Assembly (NCBI GenBank): GCA_003614735.1
Contig: KZ992458.1
Location: forward strand, 1 to 53,793
DNA length: 53,793 bases
Source of the DNA: Thamnocephalis sphaerospora
Taxonomy: Eukaryota; Zoopagomycota; Zoopagomycetes; Zoopagales; Sigmoideomycetaceae
Reading direction: 5' to 3'
Positions 1 through 11,959 of this stretch are shown here, one piece after another. The position numbers were made by a program, and so were the translations under genes. Position 1 is the first letter of the stretch; every line of letters begins with the position of its first letter. The notes under the pieces are model-generated. The model saw nothing but the letters and a program-made list of their open reading frames with translations. It did no database searches and was not told where the DNA came from.

Positions 1-3000
1 GGTGGCGGGATGGGAATGATTGGTAAGAGGTTGGCCGCCATGCTAGCAGCAAACGGTAGCTAACTACGGCCGCACCTGCCTTGTTTCAGCGGGCGTTCCT
101 GCTGAAATTAACGAGCGGCTACATCGTGCAGCGCTGGAGGATGCTGCTGTCCGGCTGCTGTGTGTATTTGCGTTAGATCGGTTTGGTGACTTTGTCTCGG
201 ATCAGGTGGTTGCGCCTGTGCGCGAGACCTGTGCACAGACACTGGGTGTACTATTGCAGCATGCATCTGTAGATTTGGCCAATGCAGTCTTTCAGATGCT
301 GATGCGCCTCGTGCACCAGCCAACAGCCAGTGAAAAAGTGTGGCAGGTGCGTCATGCCGGGCTGCTTGGTCTCAAGTATGCTGTGGCCGTGCGCGTCGAT
401 TGCGTGGACAGCTGGATTCAGGATACGGTGGATGCTGCGATCATCGGGTGAGTTTGCACGCTTAATCAGCTGGTGCTGGCTAGCCAGGCGCTTACACTGC
501 CATCTACGCCTTTCTGGTAGTTTGGCCGATCTAGACGACGATGTGCGCGCAGTCTCAGCCGGTGTGCTCATTCCTGTGGTGGACCAATTTGTCGCACGGT
601 GTTCGGACCGTCTGCTCGAGGTGGTCCGTGTGCTTTGGAATGGCCTGAGGGACGTCAAGGATGATCTTTCCTCCTCCATTGCCAGCGTAATGGATCTAGC
701 AGCAAGGATGTTCTCCTTTGATGTGGTCCTGCTGGAACTACAGCGCGCACAGTCGACGCAGCCTGACCTGGCGCTGACCAGTCTGGTGCCGCGACTGCTG
801 CCATTCTTCCGCCACACAATTCGCTCTGTGCGTATGGCCGTACTGCGCACGCTGCGTACCCTGCTCAGCGTCCCACAACTGGATAAATCCTGGGTCAATA
901 CGCCGCTGTTGCAGCTGGTCTGGCAAAATATGCTTTTGGAGGAGAATCAGGTAGGTCAACAGGACATTGTCTGGGCTTAGCGGCCATACTCCTGTGCTGA
1001 CGCGTGTCTTGCGCCAATGTAGGACATTCTAGAGCTATCATTGGCGGTGTGGTCTCAGCTCATGCTCTACATCACCGACGAGCGGCGGGCCGAGTTGCCG
1101 GGCATGGTTCACGGACAGCTGGCCGCCTGGCTACACCTACTGCTTACACCAATCGGTACACCGCTCGACGCCACACTGATTGTGACTGGCCGTCCTTCTG
1201 CAGCGATGAGCATGACCTGCGTTACCGATCGCTGGCCGGCACCGTCAGCTGGACATGGCCAGTGGCATAATGTCGATGCGGCCATGCTACAGCAGGACCT
1301 AGCGCTTGTCGGGTACGATGCTATTCTTCGCGCGCGCATTACGACAGCCTCCGCGCTTGGCCAGCTGCTGGCTGCGTGGCCGTTAGAGGTAAGTGCCTGT
1401 CTGGTGGATGCAGACGTTCTACAGTACTGATACAGCTACAATCTCGCGTGGTCTACCTACAGAGCAGTGCCATCATGTTCAAGGATCGTTTGCTGGCTGA
1501 GCTCAATCAGCCGTCCGCACTGTCGCGTCGCATGATTGCTATTCTACTTGAAGAATGGGCGGTGGCTGCACAACGGTCTGGTGCGGTAGAGGTATGGTAT
1601 GCGTGTGTCTCCCTGTAAACACTGCGTGCTGACGAAATATGCGCGTCGTTTAGTCTCTCTTGGATGCGTCCGAGCTGGCGCAAGTGTGCTACGCAGAGGC
1701 TCTTGCACTTTTGGAGAAGCCAGGACCGCCGCATTTTTCAGAGCTGGGGCTTGCACAGCAGCAGCTTTATGCACGCTGCCACACTTTGTTGGCCGCGTTT
1801 AGCGACGCTGGCGTGGCGCCTGGAGAGTTGCCGGTCTTGCCCACGCAGCTTTCAGGTGGTAATGCTGGTAGCATGGACAAATTGTTTGACGTCAACATGG
1901 CTGATGAGCTGGTGAGTAGTGGTACAGATGGCGGCGTCGATATGACCGGTGGCTGATGTGCGGTCTGTGGATGTACGTAGGCCAATGCTACATACAGCGC
2001 TCTACTGGCCAGAGTCAGCGGTCCACGGTCCAGAAATCATCTCACTGCACTTGGCGAGCAGCACAAGCTGCTCATGGTTGCGCTGAAGCACTATCACACG
2101 GAAAAGGAGGCGCTAGACATTAGCGTTCAAGCGGCGATGGCCGGTGCGGTGGTGGCGTTTGGTCGACTGCCCGCCAAGCTAAACCCGGTCATTCGCGCGG
2201 TGATGAACTCGGTCAAGGTAGGCTGCGATGACGTCGGGCATAGCGTGTGGCGCATCTGCTAATGTCTGCATATTGCGGGTTGACATCTGTATAGCACGAG
2301 GGAAACGAGGATCTTCAGCAGCGGACGGCACGCTCCATGGCGCGACTCTTAAGCTTGTGTGTCCAGCGCGGCAAGCAAGGCCGTGCAGGTAATCCGTCCG
2401 ATAAGATAGTCAAGAATCTGTGTACATTTTTGTGTGCCGATGCTGCCCATACACCAGTGCTGCAAAACGACCGCCGCCAGAGCGGTATTGTCACGCTGGA
2501 CGCCGTTGCAGCAGCAGAGACTTTGGCACAGCGCGGCAAGCGCGGCCGAGTAGCAGTGGCAGCGCCCGTGGACGAGACGCCGGAAGCTCGGGAGGTCCGC
2601 CTGATCCGCAGAGGTGCCGAGCTTGCATTGCAGGAAACGGCCCAGCTCTTTGGCGCCCAACTGTTTAGCAGCCTGCCAAAGCTATGGGAATGCGCAAGCG
2701 CCAAGTTGTCTGCTTCATTTCCAGAAGGTTAGCATACGCACCGCTGGCGATAACCACCATGCGTGTCCTGCTAATAGACCCTGCACGGGTGATTGTCGTA
2801 GATGTCGCGCAGCGTGAGCTATTGTCTGAGGATGCATCTGGCCAGGAAATAGTTGATGCACTGCAGCTGATAGCGTCACTGACACCACAACTGGATGTGT
2901 CGCTTCACACCCAGTTCGAGGAGCTAGTCGACTATGTAGTGCGTGTGCTGAGCAGCCGACTTGCTGTGATTCGCCATATGGCTGCCCGTGCGCTTGCTGT

Positions 3001-5677
3001 GCTCTGCGACGTATTGGGCAGTCCTGCACTGCAAAAGTTTATGGCACAGGTGCTACCGCTACTGGGCGACGCTGGTGATTCACAGAACCGGCAGGGTGCC
3101 ATTGAAGCAGTGGCATGTATGTATTCTGGTGCCTGACTCTTTCGCTGTGTGGTGTAGCATGGCTGATCATTGTTGCGCTGCTGTGGTCAGTACTGGTAGA
3201 AACGCTCGACGAAGCAATTCTGCCCTATGTCATCTTCTTGCTGGTACCGATCCTTGGACGTATGAGTGACCCCGACGACCTTGCACGTTTGGCAGCCACC
3301 AGCTGTTTTGCACAGCTGATCAAGCTTGTACCGCTTGAGGTTGGTGACAAGTGCACGTGGCGTGGTGGCAGCAACTTGCTTACTAGTGATATACCGATCC
3401 ATCCAGGCTGGCATTCCAGATCCGCCCGGATTTTCGGAAGAGTTGATTCGTCAACGTGATGACGAGCGGCGCTTCCTGGCTCAGCTGATGGACACAAACA
3501 AGCTGGAAAAGTTCCAAATCCCGGTTACTATCAACGCAGAGCTGCGCAAATATCAGCAAGAGGGTATCAACTGGGTCATGTTCCTGAACCGCTATCATCT
3601 GCATGGAATCCTGTGCGATGGTGCGTTATCACATATAGCGGTAGAACTGGTAGCGCGATAGGACGGTTGTTTATCGTGCTGACCTATGCTGCGTAGATAT
3701 GGGTCTTGGCAAAACGCTTCAGTCAATATGCTGTCTTGCTAGCGATCACCACATGCGTGCTGAGCGCTACACGGCGACGGGCTCACCCGAACACGTGGCG
3801 CTGCCTTCGCTGGTGGTCTGTCCGCCCACGCTAACCGGGCACTGGCGCCATGAAATCAAGAATTTTGTCTCGGTGCTCAGCCCGATGGTCTACAGCGGGC
3901 CTCCGGCCGAGCGTATCCGGTGAGTGGGCAAGGATACTTGGGATGATGGCGTTTGAAAGCGACTGGCCATACTGACCAGCAGCGTGCAGGTTACAATCAG
4001 AGTTTGCCAAGCACGATGTGGTCATCATGTCTTACGATATTTTGCGCAACGACATTGAGCATCTGGGCCAGTATAACTGGAACTATTGCATCCTTGACGA
4101 GGGACATATGATTAAGAATGCCAAGGCAAAGCTAACGCTGGCGGTAAAGCGTGTCAAGGCGAATCACCGGCTGATCCTTTCTGGCACACCAATTCAGGTG
4201 GGTGGTGGATATGCGTATCGAGCGACCAAAAGCGTGTGTACCAAGGCTGAGCGGCAATGTACATGGTCCGTAGAACAACGTGTTGGAGCTGTGGTCGCTA
4301 TTCGACTTTTTAATGCCGGGCTTCCTCGGCACCGAGCGGCAGTTCAACGAACGTTTTGGCAAGCCAATCTTGGCTAGCCGCGATAGTAAGACGTCCTCCA
4401 AAGAACAGGAGGCCGGAGCCCTGGCGTTGGAAGCGCTACACAAGCAAGTGCTGCCGTTCCTGCTGCGTCGTCTCAAGGAGGACGTGCTGAGCGATCTGCC
4501 GCCAAAGATCATCCAGGATTACTACTGTGAGCTTAGCAGCATGCAGAAACGCCTGTACGAGGACTTTGCACGCAGTCAGACGTCGGATATGCTGCGCACA
4601 GCGCTGGTAAACGGCGAAGACAGCAAGTCTGCCGACCCGGCCAAGGGCAAAACGCACATCTTCCAGGCACTTCAGTACTTGCGCAAGCTGTGCAACCACC
4701 CGCTGCTTGTTCTTGACACAAAACATCCGCGCTACGACGAGATCACGCGTCAGATGCGCAAGGACAACACTTCCCTGCGTGATCTTGGCTGTGCACCAAA
4801 ACTGCAAGCACTACGGTAGGCATCATGGGTCCTTGTGCCATTTTCAGTCCGCGAATACCAGTACTAATACGATGCGGTGCTATCTATCGCCCTAAATCTG
4901 CAGGCAACTGCTGTTGGACTGTGGCATTGGCACGACCTCGGATACATCGTCCGCCGACGAGGTCGCTGTGAGCCCACATCGTGTGCTCATTTTCTGCCAG
5001 CTGAAGACGATGCTCGATATTGTGGAAAAAGATTTGCTGCAGCGCCACATGCCTAGCGTCACCTACCTGCGTATGGACGGAGCAGTCGACGCCGAGCGCC
5101 GGCATAGCATGGTGCAGCAGTTTAACGCGGATCCGTCCATCGATGTGCTCCTGCTTACCACGCACGTCGGCGGTCTTGGCCTGAATCTGACGGGAGCCGA
5201 CACGGTCATCTTTGTCGAGCACGACTGGAATCCGATGAAGGATCTGCAGGCCATGGATCGTGCGCACCGTATTGGCCAAAAGCGCGTGGTCAACGTGTAT
5301 CGCCTGATCACCCGAGGCACGCTTGAGGAAAAGATTATGGGGTAAGTGTCAGGCGGGTCGTCGCGATGAACTACCGTGCTCATCTGTGCGTGTCGGCATC
5401 TTTTTCCAGTCTGCAAAAGTTCAAGCTTAATATTGCCAATTCGGTCATCAACCAGCAGAACGCCGGCCTGCAGAGCATGGGCACCGACCAGATTCTCGAT
5501 CTGTTCAGCGTCGATAACGGTGCCGCCGACAATGAGCGTAGCAACGGCCAGAAGCAACACGAGCGCGACCGTCCTGGCACGATGAAGGCAGCTTTGGAAG
5601 ATTTGGATGCCCTTTGGGATGAGCGGCAGTACGAGGAAGAGTACAATTTGGACCAGTTTATCGAGTCTCTGCGATAA
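1..5677 (+). CDS. MOT1: TBP-associated SNF2-family ATPase Mot1/BTAF1 (5'-truncated)
   Basis: The gene product removes TATA-binding protein from DNA using ATP and so redistributes TBP between promoters in the nucleus. Sixteen exons are visible: 1-22, 90-447, 521-950, 1023-1388, 1463-1591, 1654-1911, 1981-2217, 2295-2727, 2802-3116, 3191-3339, 3407-3620, 3697-3919, 3990-4197, 4274-4815, 4904-5341 and 5410-5677. They encode about 1529 residues and the frame holds across every junction; introns are 62-88 bp. The first two-thirds is helical HEAT-repeat-like sequence. The ATPase follows, with DMGLGKT (Walker A), DEGH (the box II form typical of Mot1/BTAF1), SGTPIQ, and the helicase C motifs THVGGLGLNLTGAD and DRAHRIGQKR. 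The C-terminus is acidic (LDALWDERQYEEEYNLDQF), as in the family. Family members are about 1850 residues, so roughly 330 N-terminal residues lie outside the window. It converges on the next gene, 192 bp away. Identification is firm; single splice sites could be off by a few bases. Confidence 0.95.
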
Positions 5678-5869
5678 TCTGCTGCAATGCAACCGAGCGC
5701 ATGGCGATGGCTCAAACGGCTACGGCGTGCTTTTTCGTCCGGTACATGCTACACCCTACATTTGGTCGTTGTATTCAAAAATATTGCCCACGCATCGGGC
5801 ACGGCATCTAGTCGACACTTGTCCCGCTGCGTGCGTGGGTCTGGCCCGTGCCAAACCACGTCGCGCTTG

Positions 5870-7180
5870 CTACCTACGCGGTGCTACTGCCATTTCGTCT
5901 GTATCGACCCGATTAAACAGGTCATCCTCGAGATAAAAGATTTCCACTCGGTCCTGATGCATCTCTAGCATGCGAGCCCGAGCTTCTAGATGTGCGATAC
6001 GCTGTAGCAGCATACCGTCGCTGTTGCCTCCCGGCGGTGCCTGAGGCAGCTGCCATTCAACGACTGACGTTGGTGAGGTGACCTCGGCCATACCACGCGA
6101 AGATGGTGCAGCGATGGCAGTAGCGCTGCTACTTCCTGGCCCGGCCTGGCTGCGTTCCCATAGCTCGCGCATGTGTCTCTTTTCGCCGCGTACACTGATG
6201 AGTTCCGTCGGCATACGAGCCATCAGCTGCTTGCGAAGCAGATACCGCTGTACAATTCCCCATGGCCGTAGCCGGCTCGCGCCAAACATAAAGGCGTAGA
6301 TTCCGCCGAGCAGTGAAATGGCGCCACCAACGCTACTGAGAAAGTCCAGCCAGGTCACACCGCGCACCGACTCGTTCTTATTGACGACAAACTTGCCAAG
6401 ATTTCCATCACCTATACTGGGTGTATTGGCTGGACGAACGGTGATGAGGAAATCCGTGCTGATGGTGTTCGGCAATGGATAGGTAACGCCATAGGTGGTC
6501 AGTTCACTCGTCAAGTTTCCCTTGAATGGCACACGCTGCGCCTCAGTGTAGAGAAGCGCCAGATTGCGCCGATAGATGGCCTGCACTGGTGGCAGCCAAC
6601 CACCAGCGTAAATATCGAGTGGCGTATTGGCATTGGCCGATGGAAATAGCTTTACATCCACACTAACACCAGCATTGGTGAACAAATTGGCGACACTATC
6701 GCTGGCATTGATGGCAATCCACAGTTGCTGAGCAATTTTGATATCCTCGTCTGTGGATGGCACCGCTGCCGGCGTAAAGACATAGTCTGGATCAGGCGTC
6801 ACACGCCAGGCAATTTTGCCTCGGTTATCACGTTTGATTGCATCAGGATCTGGATCAGTGCCGCGTATAATATCCACACCATAAACAGCCCGTCTACTCC
6901 ATCCTGTTAACTGAGTGCGGTACTGGATGCCATTGGTGCCCGTGTAGACGCTGTACAGCTGAACGGTCGACTGGTTAAAGGCCGCGGCCGTCGACTCGAG
7001 CAGCACCACCGGCAGTTTCATGTCGACGTTTTGTTCGCTGACACGCACCGTAATGGACGGGCGGATCACCTGCAGCAGCTGAAGGATGGTGAAGGCCAGC
7101 AGCGAGCCAGCCATCACCACCAGCAATCCGATGCGTGTCGCTCGTACAGACACTGGATCATATGCGCTAAGCAGGCCCAT
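5870..7180 (-). CDS. Intronless two-TM protein with RLRPWG motif and C-terminal coil
   Basis: The 436-residue protein has no introns. It has one hydrophobic segment near the N-terminus (about 16-38), then a polar domain of about 240 residues that starts with a KLPVVLL stretch. A second membrane segment (about 280-300, Gly/Ala-rich) is followed at once by ASRLRPWG and a basic stretch. A Ser/Pro linker (340-385) leads to a short coiled coil (388-412) ending in FYLEDDLF. The likely topology is both termini in the cytosol with the middle domain outside or lumenal. The protein at 45410-47068 has the same layout and matching motifs, so the two are paralogues. I associate this architecture with an expanded family of unknown function in Mucoromycota/Zoopagomycota; that is from memory, not a search. 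It is a hypothetical membrane protein whose function cannot be stated. Confidence 0.85.
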   Translation of the reverse strand: MGLLSAYDPVSVRATRIGLLVVMAGSLLAFTILQLLQVIRPSITVRVSEQNVDMKLPVVLLESTAAAFNQSTVQLYSVYTGTNGIQYRTQLTGWSRRAVYGVDIIRGTDPDPDAIKRDNRGKIAWRVTPDPDYVFTPAAVPSTDEDIKIAQQLWIAINASDSVANLFTNAGVSVDVKLFPSANANTPLDIYAGGWLPPVQAIYRRNLALLYTEAQRVPFKGNLTSELTTYGVTYPLPNTISTDFLITVRPANTPSIGDGNLGKFVVNKNESVRGVTWLDFLSSVGGAISLLGGIYAFMFGASRLRPWGIVQRYLLRKQLMARMPTELISVRGEKRHMRELWERSQAGPGSSSATAIAAPSSRGMAEVTSPTSVVEWQLPQAPPGGNSDGMLLQRIAHLEARARMLEMHQDRVEIFYLEDDLFNRVDTDEMAVAPRR

Positions 7181-8434
7181 GTTGCGACACTACAATCTCG
7201 ATAGGCTTGGAAGCGTAAGAGAGACGAAATAGTCTGTATGAAGCAGCACCGTAGATGGAAAGTGGGCGGATGTAGAAGCGCGCACCGCGCCAGCTGCTCC
7301 CGGGCACCTTTCAGCGACCAGGCTGCCAACCCAATACCAGCACGCCTATGCACGCGGGACCACCAACCGCCAGGGCAGCCGCCACTTCTGGCGCTGCAGC
7401 AATGGCGGCGCCGTACATGCATCCGCTATTTTAGTCCATTCGCTGGAATTAGCCAAACTTGCAGCGCTATATCCGTGTACCCTTGCGTTTGTGAGCCTTT
7501 GGCAACAGACAACAACGACGACGACGACCAGCCGCCGTTCATGGCCCATTGGCTGTACCATGTGAGTGACGTTTGCGGCCAACGGTACGCTGCCGGCTTC
7601 GCCATTGGCCATGCCCTGCGCCGTCGACGGTGATATTGGATGCGGCCACCTAATGCGGGCGACGTTTCAGTGGATAGCAACGCATTGCATGTCCAGCAGC
7701 CGCACGACGCTTGTCAGCTGATCGCTAGGCCATAGAGCAGGCAAGTGCTTAACGCAGTGTCATTGCTGCTCACCCATTTGACCATCCGCAGCATGCCAGT
7801 TGCCATCTACAGAGTGCAGACGGTAACACCTGTGCACCGGCCTGAGACAGCCGGTTCGCTGCCCGCTCGGGTGGCCGTCTAGGAAGAAAGGCGTGACCGC
7901 CATCTTTGTGAAAAAAAGCGTGATGGCTACAACGCGGTGGTCCTTGCGATATGCTGCATGGGCGACGTTACTCGTGTAGCCACGCGGGCCGCCGTCCTAG
8001 CGTCGTCTGCAGCTGTGCTGGTGCTTTGTTCGAAGCTGCGACATGGCCGCAAACAGGCAGATGGCCGTTCAGCGTTCACTGGCCGACAAATGCGGGCGGC
8101 CCGTCAGCCTCTTCAGGGCCACCGTCGCCCCGTTCTGGATACGGCAGTGCAGGCGTCACCGTGGACTGCGGCCAGCGCTTATTTGGCGACAACTGTAATG
8201 GCGACGGCGGCGGCGGTTGCGGTTGCCGCCTAAATCAGCCGTGCAGTGTGGAGCAAGCAATCATCGCCTTTTTGGGCGTCGACTCAATATACGCCCACTG
8301 CCTGCTATCGTGCGGCGTTCAGTGCCTGCTTCGTTGCTTCCTCTTTCCCTGCCGCACCCTGTGTGCATGATTTCTTGCTGAACCGACTTGTTCGCGTGGC
8401 CGTGCTGTGCTGTTGCCGACCACACGGTGGTCCT

Positions 8435-8455
8435 TTTCTCTCTCTCTCTCCCTCT
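8435..8455. repeat. CT-rich microsatellite
   Basis: A short (CT)n tract on the + strand lies within the pyrimidine-rich leader of the downstream + gene. Confidence 0.85.
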
Positions 8456-8914
8456 ACGCACTAGCACTGCTTATCACCACGCCGCTGCCTCTTTGACCGC
8501 ACGCGCACGCATCGCTGGCCCTGCTTTTGCCGCTGTTCATTGTATCTCTTTTCGCTTGCGCTCTCCTCGTTAATCTTTGCTGCAGCATTGCTGTCCCCAC
8601 GCCTGCCGTACGCCGCGACCTTGTGCTGCTGCCTTCCTGCCGCCTGGGAAACATACTCCTTGTGCGTTCACAGCCTCTTGATCACAGACGTGCACAGACG
8701 CCGTCGCCGGCTGGTTTGCGTTCATTTGTCTGCCCACTTTTCGCCATCTTTGCTTGTAGCACGTCGACGCATTGCTTTGCTGCCTTGCCCGTGCGCTCGC
8801 ATTCTAGCCTGTATCGTCCTGACCTTGTCGGCGGACATAGAAATACGGAGCATTTTCGCTCAAGCTCTCTTTACGGCGGTGACAAGGTAAGACCGCAGAC
8901 TCTGCGGTGGTTCA

Positions 8915-8946
<32 letters not shown>

Positions 8947-8950
8947 GCGT
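8915..8950. repeat. GT/GC dinucleotide microsatellite
   Basis: About 36 bases of alternating GT, interrupted by GC steps, start some 28 bases after a donor-like GTAAGA. If the leader is spliced, the repeat lies in its intron. Confidence 0.9.
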
Positions 8951-9214
8951 ACGTGGGGTAGCTTGCGCTACGACCGTTGGCTTGCTCTCACGCGGAGTTT
9001 GCGGCGGTGATGTTTGCCTTGTCTGACTTTTATTAACGAAGACGCTGTTATTGCGGTTGCCATTGCGGTTGCTGCCTCTCGCGCGCCTTATCCTTCCTGC
9101 GCTGCGCTTCCGCTATAGCACGAGAAAACACGCAGCCCACGACAGCGAGTCCTTCAGCGTTACCTCGAGTCGCATTCGCTGCTGTTGCTGCTGCTACTAC
9201 CACCGCTACTACTG

Positions 9215-9241
9215 CACTACTACTACTACTACTACTACTAG
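9215..9241. repeat. (TAC)n trinucleotide microsatellite
   Basis: About nine perfect TAC/ACT units lie 260 bases upstream of the methyltransferase start codon. Confidence 0.9.
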
Positions 9242-9501
9242 TCTCTGTGGACGGCGCAGGCGCTCGCCCGCAGTCTTGTACGCACAGCAACTGTGCGTGT
9301 GCGTGCCGCTGCGTAAATAGCTGGCCTTCTGTGGGTGCCAACCGGTATTTGCCTGCAGCCACCGCCCTGACCGGCGCTTCCCTAAAGCATCGGTGACGAC
9401 TGCGGCTATCGCGTCCAGCGCTAGAGTGCCATTCCGCAGACACTGTTCAGTTGACTTGATATCTACGCGCTGCGTTCTCAAGCATCACCTTTTCGGGCGC
9501 C

Positions 9502-11283
9502 ATGGGCAACTCACCATCCAAAAGCCGCGTGAGAGGCCGCAAGGCAAAGGCTATTCGGTCGGCGCCGGGTGGCCCCGAGACAAACCACCGGCTGCTGGGT
9601 CGCAGTCAGAGCACGATGTTTGGCGATCTAGGCCTCATGAGCGGCCCGCTGTCGCCTATTCGTGAGCGAGCTCCCAGCTACCATAGCTTGCACTATCGGC
9701 GTGATGCTGATGCGGACTATCCAGTGCCGGCAATGCCGCGGCCCAATCATGCTGCCGCTGCTGCCGCTGCTGCGACCGCACCCAATGATGACTCTCAAGT
9801 GCCACGCCGGCCAGTGCCGCCGATCTCAACGCGACCACATCGGAGGTCCACACTGTCGCGTTCCACGGTGGCGCAGGTGGATCTTGAGGATCATTTAGAT
9901 CCGTTTCCAGAGACGACACTAGGTCCAATCTCACCCGAACCCGTGGATCACCTGAGTTCGGTAACTACCGTGAATAGTCCCACATCGCCGCCAGGCCCCG
10001 CCGCTGCGTCGGTTCTGTCGGGCATGTCGGGCAACACAGCGGTAGCATCTACCAATGGTCGCTGGCGCACGAGTGGCAAGGGTTTCAGCGCTATTGGCAG
10101 CATTGGCACGGTTGGAACCACAGGCACAGCCAGCAACTTTGGCATGAACAGCTTCAACAGCAGCAACGGTAGCTTTACCGGCGAGGGCAGCCGCTCCTAC
10201 CAGAACACCACTTCAACGGCGTCCACTGAAGAGTCTTATACTTGGATAGATGGACGACGCTACCACAACCACCCGTCGGCACCCTATCCGATGCCAAATG
10301 ACATGGAAGAGATGGAGCGGTAGGTTGACACACAAAGGGGTGGCGCAAAGCTGGTCAGCGTGTACTTATGATGGTGTGCAGGCTGGAGCAGCAGCACATT
10401 CTGCTTCGCTCAGTGCTCAAGCAAAATTATGTGGCACCCTTGGACGAACCACGCCGGGCTCTGGACGTCGGCTGCGGCTCGGGCGTATGGATGCTGGTGA
10501 GTTTCCCGACTGCTTTGACCACTGGCATCCGATGCTCATACTCGGTCGACAGGATATGGCCCATGAGTTTCCCGACTGCCAGTTTTTTGGCGTAGACCTT
10601 TCCAACGTCTTTCCAGAGGAAGGCGTACCAGACAACTGTGTATTCAAAGTGGCAAACGCTCTGCATCGTAAGTGTTCGAGGCCGCTCAAGGATACCCGAA
10701 ACGGCGCCTGGCGCATAGGCCTGTGGCGCTCAATGGGTTTGCGCCTATACTAATGCGCGGTCGTACAGGCCTACGATTTGCCGACGAGTCATTTGACTAT
10801 ATTCACCAGCGGCTGCTGGGCTACGGCATTCCCAGGCGACACTGGCCCAAGCTGTGCCGCGAGTACAAGCGGCTCCTTCGACCGGACGGCTGGATCGAGT
10901 TTGCCGAAACGGACGGTCGCTACTTTCGTACTGGCCCTGCCGGCGAGCAGATCAACAGCTGGCTCAAGAACATGTGTGCGGCGCGCGGCGTAGAGCCGCG
11001 CCGCTGTTGCCTGCTGCCGGAAATCCTGCCCGACGTTGGCTTCCCGGTTGTTTTGCGGCGTGTCTACTCGTTCCCGCTCGGACGGTGGGGCAAGCGGGTA
11101 GGCGAGATGACGCTGGCCAACGCCATCGACATGCTGCGGGCCATGCAGCCGCGCATTCTAGCGGTGGAGAAGGGCCTCACCGAGGAGGCGTTTGACCGGA
11201 TAGTGCGCGAAGAGTGGCCCATTGAGGTGGAGGAGCATCGCACCTACTTCAATTTTCGCGTCTACTGGTGCCAAAAAGGCTGA
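9502..11283 (+). CDS. SAM-dependent methyltransferase with N-myristoylation-type start
   Basis: Exons 9502-10319, 10382-10496, 10553-10667 and 10769-11283 encode about 520 residues. The first 270 residues are low-complexity (Ser/Thr/Pro/Gly, an Ala run, many SPxxP-like pieces), so probably disordered. The protein begins MGNSPSK: Gly2 with Ser at position 6 fits the N-myristoylation consensus, so membrane anchoring is possible. The C-terminal half is a class I methyltransferase: LDVGCGSG is the SAM-binding motif I, and the following segments (FFGVDLS, then FADESFDYIHQR, then LLRPDGWIEFAE) match motifs II-III and post I. The family is abundant in fungi (the broad methyltransferase-domain group that includes LaeA-like proteins), and substrates are mostly unknown. 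The start is the first ATG of the long exon and has a good context (GGCGCCATGG). The substrate cannot be inferred. Confidence 0.85.
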
Positions 11284-11959
11284 TGTGCATGCGGCCGGCA
11301 CGACGACCGGCAGGACTGGCTTGCGGCGGTCTTTTCCAGCAGTGTATCGCATGTTGCTACTTTTTTGTCGCTCGCTTGGCCACCTTCCTTTTTCCATTTA
11401 TCTATTTGGTTTGCGCTTCGCACCACATGCGGTGTGCTCTTGGCATCACTACATCTGCGTGCCGTCTTCGTCTTTGCTCCTTGCCGTTCTTCGACCGCCA
11501 GTGTGCCGTCTGGCCCATCCTCTCCTGTCCAGCCTGCGGAAAGCGGTCCACGCTACTACGCCACCCGAGTCTTTTCTCTTGCGACTCGGCTGTGACCACT
11601 GTTGCCATCCGCAGTGTACCGCTACTTCATTTTGTTTTTACACCGTTCTACACTTTTTCGCCATCGCGCAGCCATCTGTTTGTCCGCGTTTGCACGTGAA
11701 TTTGTATGCCTCAAGGCTGCGGGTGGCGATTTGTCTCCGACGCACATCGCATGCACTCCCACACTTCTACGCCCGTCGAGTACCTCTTGCCAACCGGGCC
11801 GCCCAGCCATGTACAACTGGCGGCATGGATACTTTCGGCGATCGTCCCGACCATGAGCGTCGTGTTCGCTCGGATGTTCATAGGGATAATAAAATGGTGG
11901 CATCAATCTCGCGTCACAGCTCGTTTTTGAGCACGCGCCGATGACTGGGTAGTGAGGTT
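11284..11959. other. Spacer, pyrimidine-rich on + strand
   Basis: No convincing gene is visible. The stretch from about 11330 to 11680 is C/T-rich on the + strand. It probably contains the 3' end of the methyltransferase transcript and the upstream region of the next + gene. Confidence 0.5.

Larger units (their letters stand above)
7181..9501. other. 2.3 kb spacer, pyrimidine-rich on the + strand
   Basis: No open frame here resembles a protein. The first few hundred bases are upstream of the minus-strand gene. From about 8250 onward the + strand becomes strongly C/T-rich and carries CT, GT and TAC microsatellites. It probably holds the promoter and a long 5' leader of the methyltransferase gene at 9502. 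A good donor-like site (AAG|GTAAGA) at 8887 suggests that the leader may be spliced. Confidence 0.6.

Noticed and set aside
8527-8961. 144-residue Cys/Leu-rich open frame upstream of the methyltransferase
   Set aside because: It lies in pyrimidine-rich sequence, ends in translated GT repeat, overlaps another frame of similar length and has no recognisable domain.
10672-10768. Upstream extension of the last methyltransferase exon
   Set aside because: The open frame is intron sequence: the donor at 10668 and acceptor at 10768 restore the family sequence ALHRLRFADESFDY.
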